From Candidatus Nitrosopelagicus sp. (GTDB lineage Archaea > Thermoproteota > Nitrososphaeria > Nitrososphaerales > Nitrosopumilaceae), in the NCBI GenBank assembly GCA_028345575.1, contig JAOMDR010000014.1, forward strand, positions 1 to 35,553: a DNA stretch of 35,553 nt, given 5' to 3'. Both the position numbers and the translations under genes were made by a program. This document shows positions 7,873-16,072 of the stretch, one piece after another. Within the stretch, counting starts at the first letter, position 1. Every line of letters starts with the position of its first letter. The notes beneath the pieces were generated by a model, which had not been told where the DNA came from, did no database searches, and saw only the letters and a program-made list of their open reading frames with translations.

Positions 7873-8580
7873 TTAGGTAAACAATCTATGAATGTGAAAT
7901 CCCTCAGCATATTCTAAACCAATTTCATTTCCACGTATTCTAGCTAGAGAAAAAAGATTTTCTCCTCCACGTTGACCTTCTCTCATTTGTGTAGAATACA
8001 TATTTAGAATTTCAGCCTTTTTGCTAAGTTCATTCTTTGACAGATTAAGATAGAAATTTGGTTGGAATCTACCGAATTCAGAATATGCAGACCAGAAATA
8101 ATATTCAGGGGATTCATAAGAAATTACAAGTTGTGGCATATGTGTGGCTTTTTGTGGATGTGGTCTTAACGCTGCAATTGCAACTTTGTAAGCAAATGTA
8201 TGATCTTGATGAGTTGAGAAAATAGTAGGTATTGCAACTATAGTAGGTTTAATTTTTGAAATAGATATTTTACTTTTTGATTCAATATATTCAATTAATT
8301 CTTGTTGTGGTTTTGTATCTATATGTTGGATTTCATCATTGGTAAATGCCACATCATAATCATCAATTTCTAATATTTTTGAAACTTTAGATAATTCTTC
8401 TTGCCAATCTTCTGTATTAATTTGATTTCCTTCGATTTTTTTGTAGCCCCCTAGAGATAGAATCTGAACAAAGACCTCACCACCATTATCTTTAATTTTT
8501 TTAATCAGTCCATAACAACCCAATACTTCATCATCAGCATGGGGTGAAATCACCAATAATCTCTCTTTTTCTAATTTCAT
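7873..8580 (-). CDS. PIG-L/LmbE family N-deacetylase
   Basis: Zinc-dependent deacetylase of 235 residues acting on N-acetylated amino sugars or sugar conjugates in the cytoplasm. The first zinc motif is H14-A-D-D17 (SPHADDEVLGC), and the second is THQDHT near residue 124. The length is usual for the family, and the C-terminal half has the VISYESPEYYF segment. It begins a minus-strand set with the formyltransferase (13 nt downstream) and the dehydrogenase-like gene. Its ATG is preceded by an A/T box (about 8600-8612) at leaderless distance. In this context it may remove an N-acetyl group before N-formylation; a role on a GlcNAc-lipid or low-molecular-weight thiol precursor is the alternative. 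Confidence 0.87.
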   Translation of the reverse strand: MKLEKERLLVISPHADDEVLGCYGLIKKIKDNGGEVFVQILSLGGYKKIEGNQINTEDWQEELSKVSKILEIDDYDVAFTNDEIQHIDTKPQQELIEYIESKSKISISKIKPTIVAIPTIFSTHQDHTFAYKVAIAALRPHPQKATHMPQLVISYESPEYYFWSAYSEFGRFQPNFYLNLSKNELSKKAEILNMYSTQMREGQRGGENLFSLARIRGNEIGLEYAEGFHIHRLFT

Positions 8581-8673
8581 GATGTTAAATCAACTATATC
8601 TAAAATAATAAAAGCATATGGTATCATTCAATAGTATCTTAATGCTTAAAATGTCTAAAAAATTTCTTAAATC

Positions 8674-9876
8674 ATGGCATTGAAGGTGCTTGCAATTGGA
8701 GATTTATCAAACAATATTGTTATGTTTAAAAAATTTGTCCAGTCCGATATACATTTAATCAATTTTCCATGGGATGGTCCAAGTAAAATAATGGATGTGA
8801 AAAAAGATGTTGAATTTTTTAAGGGTTCAAAAGTAAAGGAGAATTTACAAAGAATTAATGAAATAAAACATGATTTTGATATTTGTATTGCTATGTCATC
8901 GACAGGATTACTCATGTCATATCTAGCAGATTTAAATTATATTGCATATTATTGTGGCCACGATATTAGATCCCCGCCATTTGTAAAGAATATGCATGAT
9001 CCATTATCTACAGATAAACCAATTTATGATTTTAATTCTTGGGAAAGAAGTTATTATAAAAAAGCGTATGATAATGCCATTGCAGCAGTTGTAACTGATG
9101 ACGAATTATTAGAACATTTAAAGAAATATAGAAAAGACCATGTAAGAATTTCAGGATATATTGTGGATACAACATTATTCAATCCAAATGTGGAACCTAT
9201 TCATAAAACAAAAGAAAAATTTACATTTCTTAGTCCCGCTAGAATGGGATTACAAAAAGGTACAGATAAAATTTGGGAAGCTCTTAATCTTTGTCAATCT
9301 GATTTCGAGGTTATTCAAATAAAATGGTATGATAATCGTAACCCTAATGAAGAAAAAATTGCAAAAAAATGGATAGAAAATCCTCCAAAACAAGTTAAAT
9401 TTGTCCCGATAATGCCTAGAGATGAATTAGGTAGGAACATGGTTTCGGTGGATGCAATTTTAGGACAAGTTAGTGGAATTCAAGCTGATGTGGAACGTTC
9501 TGGTGCATTATGTAAAAAACCAGTTGTACATTATGCAGATCCGAATCGAATGTACATGGTAAATGGTGAGACAATCACATCACCATTCTTACCACATACA
9601 AACGATCCTAAGGCCATAGCAGAAATAATTGATAAAGTGGTTACAGATAAAATATTCAGAGAAAAATTAGCTAAAGATGAATATGAATTTGTTATGAATC
9701 TTTCAGAACCAAACATGATTGCAAAACAATGGGATAAATTATTTGATGAAATGTATGATAGATATCAAGGTGCAGTTAAAGGTACATCATCATTTAGATT
9801 GAAATTACGAGTAATTGGTTATTTAATTGCAAACAGATTACATTTTAAAAAGATTAGAAGACTGATTGATAATTAA
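8674..9876 (+). CDS. GT4-like (GT-B fold) glycosyltransferase
   Basis: A 400-residue protein that I read as GT-B: an N-terminal domain ending near the segment CGHDIRSPPFV, an inter-domain region, then the donor-binding half beginning at FTFLSPARMGLQKGTDK, with a conserved-looking SGALCKKPVVHYADP near the end. The usual E-x7-E motif of GT4 is not obvious, so it may be a divergent family. The C-terminus is basic (KLRVIGYLIANRLHFKKIRR) and could contact the membrane. TATA-like CTTAAAAT at 8645-8652 sits 26 nt before the ATG. It converges with the next membrane protein gene and overlaps it by the 4 nt TTAA. Donor and acceptor unknown. Confidence 0.75.
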   Translation: MALKVLAIGDLSNNIVMFKKFVQSDIHLINFPWDGPSKIMDVKKDVEFFKGSKVKENLQRINEIKHDFDICIAMSSTGLLMSYLADLNYIAYYCGHDIRSPPFVKNMHDPLSTDKPIYDFNSWERSYYKKAYDNAIAAVVTDDELLEHLKKYRKDHVRISGYIVDTTLFNPNVEPIHKTKEKFTFLSPARMGLQKGTDKIWEALNLCQSDFEVIQIKWYDNRNPNEEKIAKKWIENPPKQVKFVPIMPRDELGRNMVSVDAILGQVSGIQADVERSGALCKKPVVHYADPNRMYMVNGETITSPFLPHTNDPKAIAEIIDKVVTDKIFREKLAKDEYEFVMNLSEPNMIAKQWDKLFDEMYDRYQGAVKGTSSFRLKLRVIGYLIANRLHFKKIRRLIDN

Positions 9877-10376
9877 TTTTCTTTTTCTGAGAAATCTGAA
9901 TTTAGTTTTTTTCTTGGTTGACCAATCATTTCTCCTTTAAGTAATTTTTGTATTTTATCCTTCAAGTCATTTAATTGTTCTACATCATCATCATTGAGTT
10001 TTTCATCTTTAGACCATTTAATCATCATTTCACTTAATACAAGGTAAAGTGGAAAAACTACTTCTGTATTGAAACCAGGTAAGATTCTATAGTTATATGG
10101 ATGATTTTCAGTTACTATATCAGCTTCAGATGAATAAGCCAAACTTTTTTTGAAATGTAAATATCCAATTCCAATTAATACAGGTACACCAATTGAAGAT
10201 ACAATTACAATATAATGAAGAAATGTAGGAAATAGTGAATTTAAGAAAGGATAGTTATCAATTGCCAAAAAGTACGTAACAGTAAGAGTGTTAATAGCTG
10301 CAAAAATGAATGCAAAATAAGTTCCCCAACCATTTCTAAAATAAAACCAAAGCCTAAAGAAAAAATTCTGTTTCAT
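9873..10376 (-). CDS. hypothetical two-helix membrane protein
   Basis: Not recognised. A 167-residue protein with two hydrophobic segments at about 16-39 and 49-72, a short conserved-looking loop (HPYNYRILPGFNTEV), an aromatic amphipathic stretch, and a charged C-terminal region (residues about 115-150) that could form a coiled coil, followed by a polar tail. Both termini are probably cytoplasmic. It overlaps the convergent glycosyltransferase gene by 4 nt. A TATA-like box (TCATATATATC region, 10393-10402) stands about 26 nt before its ATG, and an 11-bp inverted repeat lies directly upstream of that box, so it may be specifically regulated. Location suggests a link to glycan export, but nothing in the protein shows this. 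Confidence 0.7.
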   Translation of the reverse strand: MKQNFFFRLWFYFRNGWGTYFAFIFAAINTLTVTYFLAIDNYPFLNSLFPTFLHYIVIVSSIGVPVLIGIGYLHFKKSLAYSSEADIVTENHPYNYRILPGFNTEVVFPLYLVLSEMMIKWSKDEKLNDDDVEQLNDLKDKIQKLLKGEMIGQPRKKLNSDFSEKEN

Positions 10377-10392
10377 GGTGTAATTTTCTAAG

Positions 10393-10402
10393 TCATATAT
10401 AT
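10393..10402 (-). promoter_or_regulatory. TATA-like box of the two-helix membrane protein gene
   Basis: The alternating A/T run (TCATATATAT on the plus strand) is centred about 24-26 nt before the minus-strand ATG ending at 10376, consistent with a leaderless transcript. The inverted repeat at 10406-10434 begins just upstream of it. Confidence 0.45.
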
Positions 10403-10405
10403 CAA

Positions 10406-10434
10406 TAATTCTATCAAAACAAGTGATAGAATTA
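10406..10434. repeat. 11-bp perfect inverted repeat, candidate operator
   Basis: TAATTCTATCA (10406-10416) and TGATAGAATTA (10424-10434) are perfect reverse complements separated by 7 nt. It lies between two divergent genes and directly upstream of the TATA-like box of the minus-strand membrane protein gene, where an archaeal repressor or activator could block or help TBP/TFB. Being between divergent starts it is not needed as a terminator. Confidence 0.55.
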
Positions 10435-10481
10435 GGTTATCATAAGTAAGATAGATAAACAAATTTTTTGAGATAATTATA

Positions 10482-11540
10482 TTGAAATTACTAATAGGTG
10501 GATCACCATCAAAGATTTTCCACCTTAAAGAATTTGCAAAAAATCTTGAAAAGAATAAAGTCGAATCCAAAGTTGTCATAGATACAACAGTATATTCAGG
10601 ATTTCCAAGTAGAGAGATATCAAAATGGTTTGAGACAAAGAAGAAATTTAATAATTTAGTTTCCCAGTTTAAGCCAGATGCAATATTTGTTGATAGACAA
10701 ACAAAATTTGGATTAGCTTCTACCAAGTTAGACATTCCAGTATTTGTTCATCTTAGGGGAGATTTTTGGGCGGAAGCAGAAATGGCAAAAAAAACATTAT
10801 ACAAATCTCCAATGATGCGAGGAGTGATCTGGTACAAAGAAAGGATTGCAACTAATTGCTTTAAAAGATCTACCGCAATTTTGCCTATTTGCGAATATTT
10901 AGAAAAGAGAGTTGAGAAATTTTTTCCAAACAAAAAAACAAATGTTCTCTATCAAGGAATTGATCCTTCTAATTGGTATCAAGAAAGTGGAATGGAATTA
11001 AAACATCCTTGTGTTGGATTAGTACAAAGTGCAAACATTTGGGAAAAAACAAAGCAGTTAATGCTTTTACCGAAAATATTAGAAGCATTTCCAAACATAA
11101 TGTTCTACTGGGTAGGAGATGGACCATACAGAAAAACTGTCTTGCCATTTTTAGAAAAATATGAAAATTTTAAATGGTTAGGAAAACTTGAATATCCAAG
11201 AAAAATTAGACAGTTCTTATCAGAGATAGATATCTATGCATTGCTTACAGGAATTGATATGTCACCATTATCACTGCAAGAAGCACAATTGATGGGAAAG
11301 CCAGTAATCGCAACTAATGTTGGCGGAATACCAGAATTAATGAAGAATGAAGTTACAGGGTTCTTGGTTGAAAAGGATGAATCTTCACAGTTAATTGAAA
11401 AAATTTCACTGTTACTAAATGATCCAATTAAACGAAAGGAAATTGGTAACAATGGAAGAAAATTTGTTAATGATAATTTTACATGGGATATTATTTCAAA
11501 AAAATTCATAGATATAATGAACGAATATAACAATAAATGA
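10482..11540 (+). CDS. GT4 family glycosyltransferase
   Basis: Retaining GT-B glycosyltransferase of 352 residues starting at a TTG codon (MKLLIGGSPSK). The donor-binding half begins about residue 165 and holds VQSANIWEKTKQ, YWVGDGPYRK, and the GT4 signature around LSLQEAQLMGKPVIATNVGG with IPELM and TGFLVE. In the E-x7-E motif the first Glu is Asp (D in GIDMSPLSLQEA), a conservative change. It ends with TWDIISKKF, a common GT4 C-terminal helix. No membrane segments; it probably acts on the cytoplasmic face. It converges with the asparagine-synthetase-like gene 5 nt away. Sugar specificity cannot be read from the sequence. Confidence 0.86.
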   Translation: MKLLIGGSPSKIFHLKEFAKNLEKNKVESKVVIDTTVYSGFPSREISKWFETKKKFNNLVSQFKPDAIFVDRQTKFGLASTKLDIPVFVHLRGDFWAEAEMAKKTLYKSPMMRGVIWYKERIATNCFKRSTAILPICEYLEKRVEKFFPNKKTNVLYQGIDPSNWYQESGMELKHPCVGLVQSANIWEKTKQLMLLPKILEAFPNIMFYWVGDGPYRKTVLPFLEKYENFKWLGKLEYPRKIRQFLSEIDIYALLTGIDMSPLSLQEAQLMGKPVIATNVGGIPELMKNEVTGFLVEKDESSQLIEKISLLLNDPIKRKEIGNNGRKFVNDNFTWDIISKKFIDIMNEYNNK

Positions 11541-11545
11541 AAAAA

Positions 11546-12754
11546 TTAGAAAATTAATTTTTCATTAGCATTCATATCTTTTGTAATAAAAAGTCTATAC
11601 CATATTTCAAATGCCAGTATTCCGAAGAATTTATTAATAATTCTAGGTTCAAGTTCAGGTTTATCAATATACTTCTTAATCCAATCTTTGTTTATCCAAC
11701 CATCTTTAGTAATTCTTGCATCATCTAAGAAATGATGACAAATTGATTTAGCAGAAGATTTCCACAAATTTTGAGTATTAACAGAAAATCCTTGTTTCTT
11801 TCTTATAGTAAGTTCTAGCATATTGTTATCTGTTAAAATTTTTCTTAATGGTTTTTTACCAATATTAGTTTCTTTATCATATTTTAAATTAGATGGAATT
11901 GTTCCAGCAAAATCAATTAGATCACTTGACAGTAATGGTGCAAAATAATCAATTCCAAAATGTTGATGAAATATTTTGTAGATAGGAGACATGTTGAAAA
12001 GTAATTTTCCGTTATAGTCAGCTAGAAATACCTGATCTATTGGTGAGAGTGAATTATCAAAATATGGTTTTAGAATAGAATGAATGTAATCCCAAGAAAA
12101 ATTAATTTTGTTCCCAAATAGATCCTCTTGATCTAAAACCCAATCACGTTCATGGCAAGACAGGTAACAATTTATTTTTTCAGATATAGTGGATTTATTT
12201 GAGATTATTGATAAGAATTTTTGATAACGGAATGTGTATCCTCCAAATAATTCATCCCCACCATCACCAGAAATTAAAATATTTCCAAGTGAATTTGCCT
12301 TTTTTGCTACTTCAAACCAATGTAAATCCCAAAATGGTTCTTTAATTATTGAAATAGCTTGAGGTAAATTTTCAAAGAAATTATCAATATGTAGAATATT
12401 ATGATTCACATCTAATTTATCTGCAATTTTTTTTGCTTGGGAAGATTCATCTACACTATCAGAAAATGAAATAGAGATTGATTCAACAGATAATTCAGGA
12501 TAATATTTTCGTAATAAGGTCAGGATTAATGTAGAATCAATACCAGCGCTTAACGAAATAACAGGTTTATTTTTTAATTTGTTTTCAGCATTTTTGAAAC
12601 CAGATTGAATTAGATTTTCAATTGATGATAAATTATTATCAAACATATTTTGATTAAAATTTTTCCAGGATAATTTTGGTAGATCTGATTTAAAAGATTG
12701 TGAATATCTTAATGTCAATGCAGTTTTAATTGTATCAGGATTAACTAGAGTCAT
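11546..12754 (-). CDS. asparagine-synthetase-like amidotransferase lacking the glutaminase domain
   Basis: A 402-residue protein made only of the synthetase half of AsnB-like enzymes. The PP-loop ATP site is S69-A-G-I-D-S74 (ISLSAGIDSTL; the usual second Gly is Ala), and ISGDGGDELFGGY lies at 161-173. The N-terminal class II glutaminase domain with catalytic Cys1 is absent, and upstream sequence to the next gene is noncoding, so this is not a split gene. Such proteins in polysaccharide loci (WbpS-like) are thought to amidate uronic acids or amino acids on glycans. Here the product could be a uronamide made from the Ugd-derived uronate, with ammonia as nitrogen source; that is inference. Confidence 0.82.
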   Translation of the reverse strand: MTLVNPDTIKTALTLRYSQSFKSDLPKLSWKNFNQNMFDNNLSSIENLIQSGFKNAENKLKNKPVISLSAGIDSTLILTLLRKYYPELSVESISISFSDSVDESSQAKKIADKLDVNHNILHIDNFFENLPQAISIIKEPFWDLHWFEVAKKANSLGNILISGDGGDELFGGYTFRYQKFLSIISNKSTISEKINCYLSCHERDWVLDQEDLFGNKINFSWDYIHSILKPYFDNSLSPIDQVFLADYNGKLLFNMSPIYKIFHQHFGIDYFAPLLSSDLIDFAGTIPSNLKYDKETNIGKKPLRKILTDNNMLELTIRKKQGFSVNTQNLWKSSAKSICHHFLDDARITKDGWINKDWIKKYIDKPELEPRIINKFFGILAFEIWYRLFITKDMNANEKLIF

Positions 12755-12800
12755 TTTAATTTTTTGTGTTATTCATTATTTAATTTTGTTTTTCATTTTA

Positions 12801-12814
12801 CTTAATACTTAAAC
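12801..12814 (+). promoter_or_regulatory. TATA-like region of the GalE-like gene
   Basis: CTTAATACTTAAAC contains two overlapping A/T boxes. The second (ACTTAAAC, centre about 12811) is 26 nt before the ATG at 12837, and the first fits the ATG at 12828, so it does not fully decide the start. Family N-terminal similarity favours 12837. Confidence 0.4.
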
Positions 12815-12836
12815 ATATGCCAAAATTATGATGTTT

Positions 12837-13760
12837 ATGAGATATGTTGTGACTGGAGGCGCAGGATTCATTGGTAGTAATATTGTAAGATTATTAGTTA
12901 AAAATGGTCATAATGTTGTAATAATTGATAATTTACACAGTGGAAAAAAAGAGAATATTATAGATGTAGAAAATAAGATTGAATTTTTTCAAGATGATAT
13001 TTTAGATTTTGAAAAAGTAGAAAAAATTTGTGAAGATGTAGACGGTATTTTTCATCAAGCAGCACTAACAGTAGTTCAGGAATCTTATGAGCAGAGAGAA
13101 AAATATAATCAAGTGAATGTCAAAGGTACAGAAAATATTTTTAAAATAGGAAAAAATTATGGAGTAAAAATAGTATTTGCAAGTTCTTCTAGTGTGTATG
13201 GAGATGTAAAGAAAATTCCTATTACAGAAAATTTTGAGCGAGTTCCTATAAACCCATATGGACAAACAAAATTAGATGATGAGTTTTTAGCAGAAGACTA
13301 TACAGAGAAAGGATCTAAAATTATTGGTTTGAGATATTTCAATGTATTTGGAATTGGACAAAATTTAGCATATGCTGGAGTCTTAACAAAATTTCTTCAT
13401 AACATATCAAAAGAATTACCACCACAAATTTTTGGTACAGGAGAACAATGCAGAGATTTTATTCATGTAGAAGATGTTGCTCAAGCAAATCTTGATGCAA
13501 TGAATAGTCAAGTAAATAAAGGATTTTTTAATATTGGAACAGGAGATAAGATTACTATATCTAAATTAGCAAAAAAAATATTAGAATTTTCAAAGTTAGA
13601 TTTGAAAGAAGAATATCTAGATGCCATAGATGGAGATATCAATGAGAGTCAAGCTAACATTCAGTCTGCAACAGAATTATTAAATTGGAATCCAAAAAAT
13701 GATCTTTTAAAATGGCTAGAATATACAATTTCTCAAAACAGTTGGAAAGAAATTGAATAG
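12837..13760 (+). CDS. NAD-dependent nucleotide-sugar epimerase (GalE-like SDR)
   Basis: Extended SDR with N-terminal GGAGFIGSN NAD-binding motif, DNLHSGKKEN, HQAALTVVQ, SSSSVYGD and the catalytic Y-x3-K in NPYGQTKLDDE; later RYFNVFG, and CRDFIHVEDVA for the nucleotide-sugar site. This is the UDP-glucose/UDP-GlcNAc 4-epimerase subgroup. I start at the ATG at 12837 (MRYVVTGG), which matches the family N-terminus; ATGs at 12828 and 12831 are in frame, and TATA-like sequences at 12801-12814 fit either start. The stop overlaps the next gene by 8 nt. It would give UDP-galactose or a related epimer for the glycan made here. Confidence 0.87.
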   Translation: MRYVVTGGAGFIGSNIVRLLVKNGHNVVIIDNLHSGKKENIIDVENKIEFFQDDILDFEKVEKICEDVDGIFHQAALTVVQESYEQREKYNQVNVKGTENIFKIGKNYGVKIVFASSSSVYGDVKKIPITENFERVPINPYGQTKLDDEFLAEDYTEKGSKIIGLRYFNVFGIGQNLAYAGVLTKFLHNISKELPPQIFGTGEQCRDFIHVEDVAQANLDAMNSQVNKGFFNIGTGDKITISKLAKKILEFSKLDLKEEYLDAIDGDINESQANIQSATELLNWNPKNDLLKWLEYTISQNSWKEIE

Positions 13761-14943
13761 ATTATTAGTTATTTTAACAGTTTTCTTATTTGTATCAATT
13801 TTAGGAAATTTTATTCTTTTTTCATCATATTTTGAAAAATATTCTATGGAGGAGATTTCACAGAAAATAATTTCTAAAGATGAAATGTCGTATTTGAAAT
13901 TACCAAGTTTTCCAGAGGTATATGATTACAATGATAATTTGCAGTTGAGTTTTGACAAGAATGTTAAAGATAAAAGTGATTTTACCTCATGGAAAAATGA
14001 GATTCAAATGAAATTTTTGGAATTATACGAATTTCCTGAAATTTTAGATTATACTGATTATAAAATTTTTAATATTTCAGAATATGAGAAGGACGAATAT
14101 AATATAAAAAAATACAGTACTAATGCAATAGATGATGATAAAATAATTTTTTATGAATTATATCCTAAAAATGCCAAAAACATAACACCTTGCCAAAAGG
14201 AAATTTGCATTCCAGCAGTATTGATAATACCAGCCAGTGGAAATCAAGGAAGTGCAGATGTAATGAATAGTCCAAGTGAATTATCAAAATATTATTTTCA
14301 AAGTGGCATAGGAGAAAAAATTACTGAAATGGGTTACATAGTTTATGTTATAGAAAACAGAGGATGGGGTGAAAGAAAAATTGATCCAGGTTTTAATTGT
14401 AAAGAACCAGATATTTATTGTTCAGGAAAAATATTAGATAGACATCTGCATAACTTAGGATATAATCTTAAAACTTTACAAACATTAGATGCATTGCAAG
14501 TTTTGCAGATAATGAAAGAAGCAGAGTATGTTGATGATGAAAACATTTCTGTTGTTGGTTTATCTCTTGGAGGAGATATTGCACAATATTTATCAATTTT
14601 AGATAATGATATCAAAAATATTGCAATAGCAAGTGGTTTACAAAGTACATATTTAACATCTGGAACTGCCATCACACCAAAAATTTTACAATATTATGAT
14701 GATTCAGATTTGATTTCATCCATAGCTCCAAAATCATTATATTTGTCATGGGGCTTAAATGAGGATTCAATGTTTGGTTATGAAGCAAATTCACTATATT
14801 CTGCAACAAAAATTAAAAATGCATATTCACTTCATGACAAAGAACAAAATCTAACTATCGTTACACATGATTTAGAAGAAAATGATGGACATGTTTATGA
14901 TGTGAGATCATTATTAGAATTTTTGGAACAAGGAACAGATTAA
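13753..14943 (+). CDS. membrane-anchored alpha/beta hydrolase (acetyl esterase/prolyl peptidase-like)
   Basis: Begins at a TTG inside the end of the epimerase gene (8-nt overlap). Residues 3-25 form one hydrophobic signal anchor, so the 370-residue catalytic part is probably outside the cell. The hydrolase domain shows VLIIPASGNQG (oxyanion region), ENRGWGERK, the nucleophile elbow G-L-S271-L-G (VVGLSLGGD) and a C-terminal HVYD region that would hold the catalytic His. The fold resembles acetyl-xylan-esterase/dienelactone-hydrolase-type enzymes. CKEPDIYC and PCQKEIC contain Cys pairs consistent with extracellular disulphides. Coupled to the epimerase, it may de-esterify or trim surface glycan, but the substrate is unknown. 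Confidence 0.75.
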   Translation: MNRLLVILTVFLFVSILGNFILFSSYFEKYSMEEISQKIISKDEMSYLKLPSFPEVYDYNDNLQLSFDKNVKDKSDFTSWKNEIQMKFLELYEFPEILDYTDYKIFNISEYEKDEYNIKKYSTNAIDDDKIIFYELYPKNAKNITPCQKEICIPAVLIIPASGNQGSADVMNSPSELSKYYFQSGIGEKITEMGYIVYVIENRGWGERKIDPGFNCKEPDIYCSGKILDRHLHNLGYNLKTLQTLDALQVLQIMKEAEYVDDENISVVGLSLGGDIAQYLSILDNDIKNIAIASGLQSTYLTSGTAITPKILQYYDDSDLISSIAPKSLYLSWGLNEDSMFGYEANSLYSATKIKNAYSLHDKEQNLTIVTHDLEENDGHVYDVRSLLEFLEQGTD

Positions 14944-15013
14944 GAAAATATCAGAGAGTAATTATGTATAAATTCTAACTAAACATAATAAACTGGCTTA
15001 GATTACAAATTTT

Positions 15014-16072
15014 ATGAGAATACCATTTTTTGTTCAAGAATTTACAGATGAGATGGAAGAAGCTGCAATCCATGCATTACGAAATGAATCATTTGTAGGT
15101 GGAGAAAGTGTCTCTAAATTTGAAGAAGAATTTGCAAAATATACTGGTACAAGATATGCAGCATCAGTTAGTTCTGGAAATGGTGCATTACAAATTTCAT
15201 TGATGGCATTAGGAATAAGAGAATCGAATGAGGTCATAACTCCAACAAATTCATTCATTGCTTCAGCAAATTGTATCAGAATGACAAATGCAAAACCAAT
15301 TCTTACAGATATTGATACAAATGATGGCAGTATTGATCTGTCAAATAGTAAGAAAAATGTGAATGCAATTATTCCGGTTCATATTTACGGCAATCCATGT
15401 AATTTTGATTCAGTTAGATTATTTGCAGAAGAACAAAAAATTCCAATTATCGAAGATGCATGTCAAGCACATGGTGCAGAATACAAAGGAAAAAAGGTCG
15501 GCAGTTTAGGTGATGTGGGATGTTTCTCATTTTATCCAACAAAAAATATGACGGTTGGAGGAGATGGAGGAATGACTACAACAGATAATGAAGAAATTGT
15601 ATTGAAAATTAAATCAATTAGAGATAATGGAAGAAAAACAAAAAATGAATTTGATAAACTTGGATTTACGATGAGATTGAATACAGTAAATGCTGCTATT
15701 GGTAGAGTTCAGTTGAAACATCTGGATGAGAAAACTGCACGAAGAAGAGAAATTGTTTCCATTTATAGAAAAAATTTGTCACAAGATTGTATTTTACCTG
15801 AAAATAAAGATGGAAAGTCAGTATATCATCAAATCGTACTAAAACATGAAAAAAGAGATGAAATACGTAAGGAATTAGCAGATAATGATATAGGCTCTGC
15901 TATTTATTATGAAACACCAATACACCAACAACCCATATACAAATCTTATAAGAATTCATTACCTAATAGTGAGAAATTTTCAAAACTAATTTTATCACTT
16001 CCATCATATCCACAACTTACAGATGAACAAGCATTGGAAATTTGTGAGTGTGTAAACAAAGTAATTGGTTAA
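15014..16072 (+). CDS. DegT/DnrJ/EryC1/StrS family sugar aminotransferase
   Basis: PLP-dependent transaminase of 352 residues that adds an amino group to an NDP-keto-sugar. Visible: SSGNGALQISLMALG for phosphate binding, EVITPTNSFIASANC, EDACQAHGA with the PLP-contacting Asp, and the Schiff-base lysine K177 in SFYPTKNMTVGGDGG. The Lys is present, so it is an active-type member rather than a DegT dehydratase or sensor. ATG is preceded by a CATAATAAA box at about leaderless distance. With the PglD/NeuD-like acetyltransferase two genes away it forms a likely amine-plus-N-acetyl pair for a 4-amino sugar. It shares the stop tetramer TTAA with the convergent glycosyltransferase gene. Confidence 0.9.
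   Translation: MRIPFFVQEFTDEMEEAAIHALRNESFVGGESVSKFEEEFAKYTGTRYAASVSSGNGALQISLMALGIRESNEVITPTNSFIASANCIRMTNAKPILTDIDTNDGSIDLSNSKKNVNAIIPVHIYGNPCNFDSVRLFAEEQKIPIIEDACQAHGAEYKGKKVGSLGDVGCFSFYPTKNMTVGGDGGMTTTDNEEIVLKIKSIRDNGRKTKNEFDKLGFTMRLNTVNAAIGRVQLKHLDEKTARRREIVSIYRKNLSQDCILPENKDGKSVYHQIVLKHEKRDEIRKELADNDIGSAIYYETPIHQQPIYKSYKNSLPNSEKFSKLILSLPSYPQLTDEQALEICECVNKVIG

Noticed and set aside
11546-12827. Frameshifted full-length asparagine synthetase
   Set aside because: The 73 nt before the start are noncoding A/T-rich sequence containing promoter-like boxes for both divergent genes, so no glutaminase domain is hidden there.
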